Positions 17,088 through 27,200 of a DNA stretch of 64,000 bases are shown here, one piece after another. Under the pieces are notes generated by a model. That model saw only the letters and a list, made by a program, of their open reading frames with translations. It ran no database searches and had not been told where the DNA came from. Source of the stretch: Acherontichlamydia pituitae (lineage in GTDB: Bacteria; Chlamydiota; Chlamydiia; Chlamydiales; Rhabdochlamydiaceae); contig JAHCAX010000007.1 in NCBI GenBank assembly GCA_019634675.1, positions 35,977-99,976 of the forward strand, written 5' to 3'. Positions within the stretch are counted from its first letter, which is position 1. The number at the start of each line of letters is the position of its first letter. The translations under genes and the position numbers were made by a program.

Positions 17088-18905
17088 ATGAACGAAACAC
17101 CAAATTACAGTTCTAAAAAGATCGCGACAGGCCGTATGATCAAAGCATTCGGGAACTTGCTGCAAGTTGAATTTGAAGGAGACATCCGGCAAGGAGAGGT
17201 CTGCATGGTCCGCCTAGGCGGCGGGACTTCCCTGAAGGCAGAGGTCATTGAAATTGTTGGCAACACCGCCAAGATCCAAGTCTTTGAAGACACACGGGGA
17301 GTCCGCCTTCATACATCTGTGGAGTTTAGCACCCATCTTCTGGAAGCCGAGCTCGGCCCGGGCCTTTTGACGTCGATCGTCGACGGACTTCAAAATCCTT
17401 TAGAGAAAGTCGCTGACGCAACGGGGCTGTTCCTCTCGCGAGGCGTGTACTTACCGCCTCTCGATCGTTCCAAGCATTGGGACTTTCAGCCGACTGCAAA
17501 AGTCGGGGACACGGTCGCCCGAGGAGACAGCTTAGGCTACGTCATGGAGGGGAGGTTCCACCATCAGATCATGGTGCCCTTTACCCATTTCGGACAGTAT
17601 ACGATCAACTGGATGATCAAGCCTGGCTCTTATACGATTGATACCGTCGTCGCCCGCGCGGTCGATGAGAAAGGGGGAGAGCACCACTTCACGATGCTTC
17701 AAAAGTGGGCAGTCAAAATGCCTTTGTTCGAAGGGGAAAAGACGAAAGCCACCAAAATGATGGACATTGGGATGCGCATTGTCGACACCCAGTTTCCAGT
17801 CCTTAAAGGAGGCTCTTTTAGTTCACCAGGACCATTCGGCGCCGGCAAGACCGTTCTGCAGCACCACCTTTCCAAATATTCTGCTGTCGATGTCGTTGTC
17901 ATTGTCGCCTGCGGCGAAAGGGCAGGGGAGGTTGTCGAGGTATTAAAGACGTTCCCCCATTTGACTGATCCGCATACCAATGAAGCTCTCATGAATCGAA
18001 CGGTCATGATCTGCAATACGTCATCGATGCCTGTCGCTGCGCGGGAAGCCTCCATTTACATGGGAGCGACCATTGCGGAATATTACCGCCAGATGGGGCT
18101 CGATGTGCTTCTGCTTGCCGATTCGACTTCCCGATGGGCTCAAGCGATGCGAGAGATGTCGGGACGCCTTGAAGAAATTCCTGGCGAAGAGGCCTTTCCT
18201 GCTTACTTAGGATCGCGCATTGCAGCGTTCTATGAGCGCTCAGGCGTGATCACTCTCCGCAACGGAAAAACAGGTTCGTTGACGATAGGCGGAACTGTAT
18301 CGCCCGCAGGCGGTAACTTTGAAGAGCCTGTCACTCAGGCGACCCTGTCTGTCGTCGGCGCATTCCATGGACTGTCGCGGGCCAGATCGGATGCGCGGCG
18401 CTATCCTGCGATTGATCCGTTGATCTCCTGGAGCAAATATGTCGATGATGTCGGACAAGAGCTCGAAGCGCGCGTCGAAGGCTGGAACAAGATGGTCAAG
18501 CGGGCTGCCAAAATTTTACGCGAAGGAGATGAGATCGGCAAAAGGATGGAGGTCGTTGGCGAAGAGGGGATCTCGATGAACGATATGATCACCTATCTCA
18601 AATCGGAGCTCTACGAGTTCAGCTATCTGCAGCAGAATGCGTTTGACAAGGAAGATGCCTATTGCCCACTGCAAAGGCAGGTCCCGTTGTTCAAGCTGAT
18701 CTACCAGATCTTCGATACCCATTTTGCCTTTGATTCCCATGATGCCGCTCGAACATTTTTCCTCGAGCTGCAAAACGAGATGAAAAATATGAATTTCCTG
18801 CCCTTTAAGTCCGCCCGTTATGAAGAGGCATTTCATCGGATAGAACACAAACTGCAACATGCTGCCAAAAAAGAGCACGCTGATACGCACAGAGGAAAAA
18901 GATGA
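17088..18905 (+). CDS. atpA: V-type ATP synthase catalytic subunit A
   Basis: 605 residues, normal for A subunits. Catalytic nucleotide-binding subunit: P-loop GPFGAGKT (Lys254-Thr255), GERAGEV, and the LADSTSRWAQAMREMSGRL stretch all match. The A-specific non-homologous region (HFTMLQKWAVKMP) is present, which separates it from F-type beta. The C-terminus ends in a basic helix (KKEHADTHRGKR). Its last bases overlap atpB by 4 (ATGA), indicating coupling. Confidence 0.97.
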   Translation: MNETPNYSSKKIATGRMIKAFGNLLQVEFEGDIRQGEVCMVRLGGGTSLKAEVIEIVGNTAKIQVFEDTRGVRLHTSVEFSTHLLEAELGPGLLTSIVDGLQNPLEKVADATGLFLSRGVYLPPLDRSKHWDFQPTAKVGDTVARGDSLGYVMEGRFHHQIMVPFTHFGQYTINWMIKPGSYTIDTVVARAVDEKGGEHHFTMLQKWAVKMPLFEGEKTKATKMMDIGMRIVDTQFPVLKGGSFSSPGPFGAGKTVLQHHLSKYSAVDVVVIVACGERAGEVVEVLKTFPHLTDPHTNEALMNRTVMICNTSSMPVAAREASIYMGATIAEYYRQMGLDVLLLADSTSRWAQAMREMSGRLEEIPGEEAFPAYLGSRIAAFYERSGVITLRNGKTGSLTIGGTVSPAGGNFEEPVTQATLSVVGAFHGLSRARSDARRYPAIDPLISWSKYVDDVGQELEARVEGWNKMVKRAAKILREGDEIGKRMEVVGEEGISMNDMITYLKSELYEFSYLQQNAFDKEDAYCPLQRQVPLFKLIYQIFDTHFAFDSHDAARTFFLELQNEMKNMNFLPFKSARYEEAFHRIEHKLQHAAKKEHADTHRGKR

Positions 18906-20206
18906 AAAAGGTTTATGATAGAATTCTTGACATGCGCGGCAACCTGATCACGGTAATGGCCCAAGGCGTATGCCTCGGCGAGCTTGCCCGCGTGCACAAA
19001 CATGATGGCAGATCCACTTACGCATCTGTGCTTCGGATCGATGGCGAGTATGTTACGTTGCAATGTTTTGAGAACACGCGCGGGATCGCGACGAATGACC
19101 GAGTGACGTTTTTAAATCGTCAGATGGAAGTTGTCTGCAGCGATTCCCTATTTGGAAGGCGTCTTAATGGTGCCGGCGACCCGATCGACAATGGCCCTGT
19201 CATTACAGGGGAGCATCTCGAGATCGGTTCTCCATCCTTCAATCCAGTGCGACGGATCGTCCCTCGTGACCTCGTCCGTACCAATATTCCGATGATCGAT
19301 GTGTTCAACTGCCTTGTAAAATCGCAAAAGATCCCGATCTTTTCGATTGCCGGCGAGCCGTACAACCAGCTTTTGATGCGGATTGCGAACCAGACCGATG
19401 CCGACGTCGTTATCATTGGGGGAATGGGCCTGCGTTTCGACGATTATCAGGCCTTCATCGACAATGCTGAAAAATCGGGCTCTTTGGACAAAACGATCAT
19501 GTTTGTCCATCGCGCAACTGATCCTGCTGTCGAATGCTTGCTGGTCCCCGATATGGCGCTGGCTTGCGCCGAGAAGTTTGCTGTGCAGGACAAGGATGTG
19601 CTCGTCCTTCTGACCGACATGACTGCATTTGCAGACTCGATCAAAGAGATCATGATCACGATGGACCAGGTCCCATCGAACCGCGGATATCCCGGTTCGC
19701 TATATTCCGACTTGGCCTCCCGTTATGAAAAAGCGGTCGATATCGATGGCAGCGGTTCGATCACCATCATCTCGGTTACGACCATGCCCGGCGGCGATGT
19801 CACCCATCCTATTCCAGACAATACCGGCTACATCACGGAAGGGCAGTTTTATCTGCATGGCGGCAGGATCGATCCTTTCGGTTCCCTTTCCCGCTTGAAG
19901 CAGCAAGTGATCGGCAAAGTCACTCGTGAAGACCACGGCGACATTGCCAACGCACAGATCCGCCTTTATGCTGATTCGAAAAAAGCGCGCGAGCGGCAAA
20001 GCATGGGCTTCCGTTTATCGCGCTGGGATGAGAAACTGCTCCATTTTTCCCATCTCTTTGAAGACAGGATGATGAACCTGCAAGTCAATCTTTCTTTGGA
20101 AGATGCGTTGGCCTTAGGTTGGAAGACTTTGGCGGAATGTTTTGATTCACACGAAGTGGGGATCAAACAGACATTGATTGATAAATATTGGCCCAAAAAG
20201 GGTTAA
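18902..20206 (+). CDS. atpB: V-type ATP synthase subunit B
   Basis: 434 residues. Regulatory nucleotide-binding subunit alternating with A in the head. It has the B-type degenerate P-loop region (FSIAGEPYNQLLMRIANQ), VIIGGMGLRFDD, LLTDMTAFADSIKEIM and SRYEKAVDIDGSGSITIISV, all characteristic of the family. ATG overlaps the atpA stop. Starts MKKVYDRILDMRGNLITV like other chlamydial B subunits. Confidence 0.97.
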   Translation: MKKVYDRILDMRGNLITVMAQGVCLGELARVHKHDGRSTYASVLRIDGEYVTLQCFENTRGIATNDRVTFLNRQMEVVCSDSLFGRRLNGAGDPIDNGPVITGEHLEIGSPSFNPVRRIVPRDLVRTNIPMIDVFNCLVKSQKIPIFSIAGEPYNQLLMRIANQTDADVVIIGGMGLRFDDYQAFIDNAEKSGSLDKTIMFVHRATDPAVECLLVPDMALACAEKFAVQDKDVLVLLTDMTAFADSIKEIMITMDQVPSNRGYPGSLYSDLASRYEKAVDIDGSGSITIISVTTMPGGDVTHPIPDNTGYITEGQFYLHGGRIDPFGSLSRLKQQVIGKVTREDHGDIANAQIRLYADSKKARERQSMGFRLSRWDEKLLHFSHLFEDRMMNLQVNLSLEDALALGWKTLAECFDSHEVGIKQTLIDKYWPKKG

Positions 20207-20222
20207 AGAATGAGATGGATGC

Positions 20223-20840
20223 GTGGCTGACGTTAAGTTAACAAAAACCGAACTAAGGGTCCAACAGCTCAAGCATGACCGTCTGCAAAAGTATTTGCCG
20301 ACGCTCCAGCTGAAAAAAGCGATGCTCCAGGTCGAGGTCAACTTGGCCCAAGCTGAGATTGAAGGATTGCGGATTGATTTTTCGACTGCTCAAGGGCATG
20401 TTGGTAAGTATTGCTCACTTTTTACCGACCGCAATGCGCCTGATCTGTTCTCATCTGTTGAGATCGTCCAAGTCGAAAAAAGCTTTGAGAATGTGGCAGG
20501 CGTCGACATCCCTATCCTTGAGCGGGTTGTGTTCGCACCCTCGAGCTATTCCCTTTTCGATACGCCGATCTGGTTTGAATCTGCGATCGAGGGGGTCAAG
20601 GACCTTCTGACGGCAAGAGAAAAGATCGCGATCGCAGAAGAGAAGAAGAGGCTTTTGGAAAAAGAGCTGCGCGAGGTATCGATCCGCGTCAACCTTTTCG
20701 AGAAAATTTTGATCCCAAGGGCCCAGCAGAACATCAAAAAGATCAAAATCTTTCTTGGCGACCAGCAGCTAGCGGCAGTTTCTCAAGCTAAAGTAGCCAA
20801 GAAAAAGATCCAAATGCGCAATGAAGGGAAAGGGCGATGA
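20223..20840 (+). CDS. atpD: V-type ATP synthase subunit D
   Basis: 205 residues beginning at a GTG codon (20223). Central-stalk rotor subunit: two long helices forming an antiparallel coiled coil (KLTKTELRVQQLKHDRLQKY near the N-terminus; ARAQQNIKKIKIFLGDQ-type region near the C-terminus). The RVNLFEKILIPRAQQNIKKI motif is characteristic of subunit D. The stop overlaps the start of atpI (ATGA). Confidence 0.94.
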   Translation: MADVKLTKTELRVQQLKHDRLQKYLPTLQLKKAMLQVEVNLAQAEIEGLRIDFSTAQGHVGKYCSLFTDRNAPDLFSSVEIVQVEKSFENVAGVDIPILERVVFAPSSYSLFDTPIWFESAIEGVKDLLTAREKIAIAEEKKRLLEKELREVSIRVNLFEKILIPRAQQNIKKIKIFLGDQQLAAVSQAKVAKKKIQMRNEGKGR

Positions 20841-22765
20841 TCATCAATGTAAAAAAGTATCTTCTCATTGGAGCCAAAGAAGAGATCGACCGCTTCTTCT
20901 CCCGTGCGCAAACACAGGGGGTCATCGAGTTTATTTCCCCTTCAGGAAAAAAAGTGGTCGAACTGCCTGCAGAAGTCCAAACGCTCTCGCATGCCATCAA
21001 GATCTTGCGCAAACTTCCTGTGAAAAAACCTTATGAAGGCGATATCGAGCGTGCGACTGCATTGGAAGTGGCCGATCGGGTCTTAGAGCTCAAGGCAGAG
21101 GTTGAAAAGCTCTCAGAAGAAAAAAGACTGGTCGAAGCGGAGATCTCCCGCGTTGCTCCTTTTGGCGACTTCTCAACCGAAGATATCGACTTTATCGAAA
21201 AAGAGTCGGGCAGAGAGATCCAGTTTTTCTGCATGAAGACAGCTAAAAGCCATGCAACGAACTTCACCGATGAAGTGATCTACATTGGTACCGATTACGA
21301 CCTCGATTATTTTGTGACGATCAACCGCAGCCCTAAAAGCTATCCTGATATGATTGAAATGAGGATCGACCGTCCTCTTGGCGAACTGCAGACCCACTTG
21401 ACATTTGTCAAGGAGTCGCTGCATCAAATGGAAGCAGAGCTCAAAGGATTCGCTGGGCATATCGACTACCTCCATCATGTGCTGATCGATTTTTTAAACG
21501 ACTACCACTTGCATATTGCCAAGAAGGACCTCGCTTTCCCATTGGAGGGCACCCTATTTGCCGTTGAAGCTTGGGTCCCTGAGAACAAGACGAATATCCT
21601 TTTTGCTGTGATCGACGGGATGGCTGTGCACTGCGAGCCGATCGTGATTGAAGAACAAGACAAAGTTCCCACCTATATGGAGAACAAGGGAGCGCAGCGG
21701 ATCGGTGAGGACCTCGTTAAAATCTATGATATCCCTGCAACATCCGATAAAGACCCTTCCGGATGGGTCTTCTGGTTCTTTGCCCTCTTCTTTGCCATGA
21801 TCGTAGCCGATGGCGGCTATGGGCTTCTTTACCTGGGGATCGCGCTTTACCTCAAGTTCAAGTATCCTTCCCTTAAAGGGCAAGGCAAGCGATTTGTCAA
21901 GCTGGCCCTGATCCTTTCAACGGCATGCGTGCTGTGGGGAGTGGCCACTTCCGCCTTTTTCGGCATCCAAGTTCAGCCCAAAAGCTGGCTTGGAAAAGTC
22001 TCTTTGATCCAATATCTTGCCGTCAAAAAGGCGGAGTATCACCTGAACATTAAGGATGATGTCCAAAAGCAGTGGGTCGCCAAATTTTCCAACCTGACCA
22101 ATGTCAAAAACGGACAGGAATTCCTAGATGGAGCTGTTTCGGAAGAAAAAGGAAGGATCAGTTATGAGATGTTCGATGCATTCTCCGACAGCATCCTCCT
22201 GGAGTTTTCGCTGATCATCGGGGTTATCCACATCGCATTTTCTTTCTTGCGCTACCTGTTTCGGCACTGGGCTGGGATCGGCTGGATTGCTTTCATGGTC
22301 GGTTGCTATCTGTATTTCCCTGAGACCTTGAATGCAACGTCATTGCTGCACTTTTTAGGATTTGTCGATAAGCAGACTGGCAATGAGCTTGGCCTGCAGT
22401 TGATCTATAGCGGCGTGATCGCCGCCCTCTTTTTAGCCTTGGTGCAAAAGCGGCTGAAAGGATTGGGGGAAATTGCGAACATGGTCCAAGTCTTTGCCGA
22501 TGTCCTTTCCTACTTGCGTCTTTATGCCCTTGGGCTTGCGGGATCGATCATGGCATCGACATTTAATGAGATCGGCCAGGACGTGGGGCTGTTCATTGGA
22601 TGGATTGTCATCCTTTTTGGGCACAGCGTGAATATTTTACTTGGGTTAATGGCAGGGGTCATCCATGGGCTTCGTCTTAATTTCATCGAATGGTATCATT
22701 ATTGCTTCGATGGCGGAGGCCGTTTGTTCAATCCCCTGATGCGAATGAAACCAAAGGAACACTAA
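20837..22765 (+). CDS. atpI: V-type ATP synthase subunit I
   Basis: 642 residues. Membrane stator subunit (a-like): N-terminal soluble half with coiled coils (residues ~1-300), C-terminal half with about seven membrane helices from FWFFALFFAMIVADGGYGLL onward. The SYLRLYALGLAGSIMASTFN segment contains the essential Arg of the ion half-channel. The HGLRLNFIEWYHYCFDGGGR end is characteristic of the family. Translationally coupled to atpD. Confidence 0.95.
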   Translation: MIINVKKYLLIGAKEEIDRFFSRAQTQGVIEFISPSGKKVVELPAEVQTLSHAIKILRKLPVKKPYEGDIERATALEVADRVLELKAEVEKLSEEKRLVEAEISRVAPFGDFSTEDIDFIEKESGREIQFFCMKTAKSHATNFTDEVIYIGTDYDLDYFVTINRSPKSYPDMIEMRIDRPLGELQTHLTFVKESLHQMEAELKGFAGHIDYLHHVLIDFLNDYHLHIAKKDLAFPLEGTLFAVEAWVPENKTNILFAVIDGMAVHCEPIVIEEQDKVPTYMENKGAQRIGEDLVKIYDIPATSDKDPSGWVFWFFALFFAMIVADGGYGLLYLGIALYLKFKYPSLKGQGKRFVKLALILSTACVLWGVATSAFFGIQVQPKSWLGKVSLIQYLAVKKAEYHLNIKDDVQKQWVAKFSNLTNVKNGQEFLDGAVSEEKGRISYEMFDAFSDSILLEFSLIIGVIHIAFSFLRYLFRHWAGIGWIAFMVGCYLYFPETLNATSLLHFLGFVDKQTGNELGLQLIYSGVIAALFLALVQKRLKGLGEIANMVQVFADVLSYLRLYALGLAGSIMASTFNEIGQDVGLFIGWIVILFGHSVNILLGLMAGVIHGLRLNFIEWYHYCFDGGGRLFNPLMRMKPKEH

Positions 22766-22785
22766 TTTTTTAAGGAGTTAACGTT

Positions 22786-23208
22786 ATGGATTATGGAATG
22801 GTAGGACCGGCTCTTGTCCTTGGGCTAGGTTGTGTAGGCAGCTCAATTGGTTGCGGTATCGGCGGTATGGCATCGCATGCTGTGATGAGCCGTGTTGAAG
22901 AGAACCACGGTAAATTCATCGGGATGTCAGCGGTCGCTTCTTCCCAGTCGATCTACGGGTTTGTCTTGATGCTGCTGATGAAGAACAGCATTGCTGCTGG
23001 CACATTATCTCCTCTTTCAGGGATCGGCATCGGCTTCTCTGTAGGGCTTGCTTTGCTGTTCTCTTCGATCTATCAAGGGATGTGCGCAGCTTCGGGTATC
23101 CAAGCTTCCGCTAAACAACCAGCGATCATTGGTAAGTGCTTTGCCGCGCTTGGCATTGTAGAGTCGTTCTCTCTCTTTGCCTTCGTCTTCGCATTGCTCC
23201 TTATCTGA
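22786..23208 (+). CDS. atpK: V-type ATP synthase proteolipid subunit K
   Basis: 140 residues, four membrane helices as two hairpins (duplicated c-subunit). Only the second hairpin carries the ion-binding carboxylate, Glu126 in GIVESFSLF. In the first hairpin the equivalent place has SSQSIYG (Gln54), and Gln97 lies in the third helix (SSIYQGMCAAS). Gln, Gln and Glu at these places resemble the Na+ ligands of the Enterococcus hirae K ring, so Na+ coupling is possible (inference). AAGGAG upstream of the ATG. Last gene of the operon; a GC-rich imperfect hairpin without a T run follows at about 23220-23250. Confidence 0.94.
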   Translation: MDYGMVGPALVLGLGCVGSSIGCGIGGMASHAVMSRVEENHGKFIGMSAVASSQSIYGFVLMLLMKNSIAAGTLSPLSGIGIGFSVGLALLFSSIYQGMCAASGIQASAKQPAIIGKCFAALGIVESFSLFAFVFALLLI

Positions 23209-23249
23209 TCTAATGGCAGGGAGGGGTGGGCAATAGCCTGGCCCCTCGC

Positions 23250-24017
23250 CTATAATGCCCTTTGCATTAGGTCTTCTTTAAATATTACAAACGCTTCTTT
23301 ATCTGCTTCGATATCGCCCTCCAGCTTTTCTTTAGAATAAGAACTTGGATCTGCTAGAAACCGTCGATAGCAAGCTTCTTCGTGCGCAATTCTTGCAATT
23401 TGCAAGTTGCTGAGCAAGTTTCCTAGATATTCATCATCTGCCAAGTGTGCGTCTATCAGCCTGTCAGCCTCGTGCAATAGCTCTTGATAATTTCCGCCAG
23501 CTAACATGTAACGGACAAATTCAAGGTCTGGAAGTCGGACATCAGGCAGTTTTACGTCGGATATTAACTTAAAGTCTCGACTTGAGAGAGTGATAGTGTT
23601 CTCTTCAATGTTCACAATTTGATAATCAATTGCGGATAGCCTTCGAACGGCGAGCATTGTGGTCAAAATGACCAGGGGAGCTGCAAGAATGATAAAAGGA
23701 TTGATGAGAATGCTTAATGCCGCAAGCCCGATTAGACAGGCCGATCCAAGCAGAACAGCGGCGACTTGTTTTCCATTCCATTTTGCCGATCGGTATTTTT
23801 CTAAGGAAGTTTCTGAAGTCACGTTTTTATTTGAAACAAGAGAAGCGATGGGCTGAGAGGAGCCGTTCTTCGATGGCAAATAGTAAGATATATTAATGCT
23901 GTTCGTATTCAACGAGTTAGTTGTTTGAGCTTGAAGATAATAGGATACATTAAGCTTATTTCGGCAAGAAACAGACCTTGCATATAAATTAGTTGAGCTT
24001 GCTGTAGAAGCTGTCAT
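23250..24017 (-). CDS. Predicted membrane protein with SYYxP repeats, Inc-like
   Basis: 255 residues, function unknown. Polar N-terminus with two copies of a short motif: LNVSYYLQ (22-29) and INISYYLP (41-48). Two close hydrophobic segments at ~85-104 and ~106-124 (AAVLLGSACLIGLAALSILI, PFIILAAPLVILTTMLAV) follow, then a soluble, partly acidic C-terminal half. This bilobed arrangement is typical of chlamydial inclusion membrane proteins. The same N-terminal motif plus double segment occurs in the phospholipase D-like protein at 59075-61468. Upstream 250 bp are AT-rich and shared with the divergent autotransporter gene. Confidence 0.75.
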   Translation of the reverse strand: MTASTASSTNLYARSVSCRNKLNVSYYLQAQTTNSLNTNSINISYYLPSKNGSSQPIASLVSNKNVTSETSLEKYRSAKWNGKQVAAVLLGSACLIGLAALSILINPFIILAAPLVILTTMLAVRRLSAIDYQIVNIEENTITLSSRDFKLISDVKLPDVRLPDLEFVRYMLAGGNYQELLHEADRLIDAHLADDEYLGNLLSNLQIARIAHEEACYRRFLADPSSYSKEKLEGDIEADKEAFVIFKEDLMQRAL

Positions 24018-24267
24018 ATTACATCTTGATTTTTTAATAATTATATCATTTGTTTTTTTGTTTGTAAAGTTGTTGTCTGTTTAATTTTTTTTGTTATAAT
24101 TAATAATTAATTTTTTTATTAATAAAAACTATCTTGTTTTGTTGGCTTTATTTTTGTTACGAATAAACTGTTAAAATTTATTAAAAAATAATTTATCAAT
24201 TTTGTTTAAAAAAAACGTTAGATGTCGTATTAAGCGAAATATAGCGTTTATAGATATTAGGTGTATC

Positions 24268-27200
24268 ATGCATTTTAAAAATTCTCGATATTATCCATTT
24301 CATATTTCGTATGTTGTACTGCTGTTCAGTATTTTGAATAAATCAAGCTACGCAGAGCAGGTTTACCTAACATCTGATACTCTTCCTTATCCAAATCCAG
24401 GAGAGTTAAGATACGCTTTAGAAAATTTCAATTCGAACGGAGACGTCATCCAGTTTAGCCCTCAAATTAACAACTTGACTATTACTTTATCCGGCCCATT
24501 GCCGCCTATTAATTTATCAAGCGGCATCCTTCAAATGGAAGGGCAAGGATCTTCTTATAACATCACAATTGATGGGAATGGCTATCCGATCTTTTTTGTG
24601 CAAAATGGAACTTTGCAAATTCAATCATTTAATTCTGTAACGCTGCAGAATGCTACAGCGCAAGGTGGAAATGGGGGAGCAAGTATTTCCCCGATTAGTT
24701 ACGGCGGCGGCGGCGGAGGCGGCGGAGGAATGGGCGCCGGAGGCGCATTGTTTGTTAATGATACGGCCAATGTCATTATCCATTCTGATGTTTCGAATTT
24801 CGCAATCAATAACAACGCTGCAATTGGCGGAGCTGGAGCTATAGGAGGAGGTTTTGGTATGGGCTCTCCTATATCCGGACCTGGGGGCGGCGGCGGCGGG
24901 GGAATGTTTGCGCCAGGTGGAGATGGTGGAGACATCGGATATAATCAAGACTATAATAATTATGCTGGTGGAGGCGGCGGTGGCGGCGGTGGAAGCTCTT
25001 CAGGAATAATGGGGGGATCAGGGTCGGTCACAAATGTCGGCGATCAAATAACTGGGGTGGGAGGAACAGGCGGCGTTGGCGGAGGATATATAGGAGGAAA
25101 TGGTGCAGCGGGAGGTAATTCCGTAGGTAATGTACCTTCTCCTCCAGCTTCTGCGGGATCGGCAGGGCAATCTACTGCTGTTGTATTTAATGGAGGAGGT
25201 GGGGGAGGAGGAGCGGCTGGAACTTGCAGCTCATCAACCGGGCAGGGAAATGGTGGTTCCGGCGGTTCTGGGGGTGATTTTTCTGGAGGAGGAGGTGGTG
25301 GCGGCGGGACATTTAATATCGGTACAAATGCAGGCGGCGGCAATGGTGCAACAGGCGGGTTTGGAGGAGGAGGAGGAGGAGCTGGAACTGCATCATATAT
25401 AGACAACTCAGTGCCCAATTTGGGAGGGAACGGAAATTTTGGAGGAGGAGGGGGCGGCAGCGGTAGTGATCTCCCAGGACTAGGCGGCGGAGGATCCCTA
25501 TTTGGAGGAGGGAGTGGCGGAACTACTCCTCAATCATCTTTAGCTGGAGGGCCCGGCGGCGGCGGCGCTGGCCTTGGAGGAGGCATTTTTCTTCGAAGCG
25601 GATCTTCTTTGACTTTGAATAACCCAACGTTTTCTGGCAATGGCGCAACCGGGGGCGCTGCAGGAATAGTAGGAGGGGGGACTGGCGGCAATGGAGGTGC
25701 TACGAATGGCCTGGGAGCCGGTCCTGATATTTTTATGATGTCGAGCAGCTCCTTAACGATCAATGTTGACAACGCATTGACGATTGCAAGCACCATTGCT
25801 TCCGATAACGGAACTGGTGGCGGGTCGACAAATTCGGGAGGCTTATTCAAAGGGGGTTCTGGAATATTAACGCTAAGCGGTGTGAACAATTCCTCAGGCT
25901 ACACGGGCGATACGGCAATTAATCAAGGAACATTGAGCATTTCAAATGACAATAATCTGGGCAACGGCGGCGGCATTAGTTTTAATCTGCCGGGACCCGG
26001 AACGCTCCAATTTACTGGAACCACATCTTCTAACCGTCCGATTACCCTGAATACAAATGGAACAATTCAAGTTAATGGGTCCAATACAGTTACTTTATCT
26101 GGAATGATCGGCGGATCTGGAGGAGGCGATCAAGGCGGCTTAATTTATTCAGGGCCAGGAAAGATCATTTTGACGTCTTCGCAAAATAACTTTGTAGGTG
26201 GAACAACCATCAATGGCGGAACTCTAGCTTTAGGCGGAGCGGGAACTCTTCTGTTGACAGGCGCGATCGATGTCTTCAAAGGAGGAACATTTGACATTTC
26301 TACAAGCAGCAATGCTGTGACAATTGGAGACTTGAGTGGAAACGGCGCTGTTGCTCTTGGAAGCCAATCGTTGACTGTCGGGACAGCTAACCCCGCGGTG
26401 ACTTTTTCGGGAGTGATCGGAGGAACAGGGGGATCTTTAACCAAACTAGGGAGCGGTACGCTTTATCTTACTGGTTCGAATACTTATTCCGGATCGACGA
26501 AGCTCAATGCTGGAACCCTTAGCATTAACACGGGATCAAGCCTTGGTGGAACCTCAAATTTGCAATTTAATGGCGGTACATTCCAATCGACTGGAACCTT
26601 TACGTTTTCTCCAGGTATTGCGATCAATGCAGGCGGCGGGAAAATCGATGTTACGCAAGGGAACACATTAACTTTATCAGGAGTGGTGTCGGGAGCTTCC
26701 AGCAGCGATGCGCTTAGTAAAATCGATTCAGGGACATTAGTTCTGACAAATACGAACAGTTATGCAGGACCGACCAATATTTTAGGAGGGGTCCTTAGCA
26801 TTAGCAGTGCAGGAAACCTTGGCGGAACTTCGGGGGTGTCTTTTAGCGGCGGGACGTTGCAATCAACAGGCAGCTTTACCCTTTCTCCGGACATCATTCT
26901 TAATGCAGGTGGAGGAGGGGCCAATATCGATGTGACCAACGGGAACACCCTTGTTTTAGAGGGAAATATTTCCGGTTCTTCTAAAAACGATGGGTTTAAC
27001 ATCATTGATACAGGAGTTTTAACTCTTTCAGGATCGAACTCTTATCATGGTCCTACAAATATCCTCAAGGGAGCCCTCAATATCGGGAGCGCGTCCAATT
27101 TAAGCCCCAACACTTCCCAGGTGACTTTTAGTGGAAGCACGTTGAAGGCAACAGGGACGTTTACTCTTCCACAAAATATGATGCTGAGTCCAAATGGAGG

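Noticed and set aside
24699..25889. Several Pro-rich open frames on the minus strand
   Set aside because: They are the complement of the Gly-rich autotransporter coding region (GGC/GGA read as GCC/TCC), not genes.
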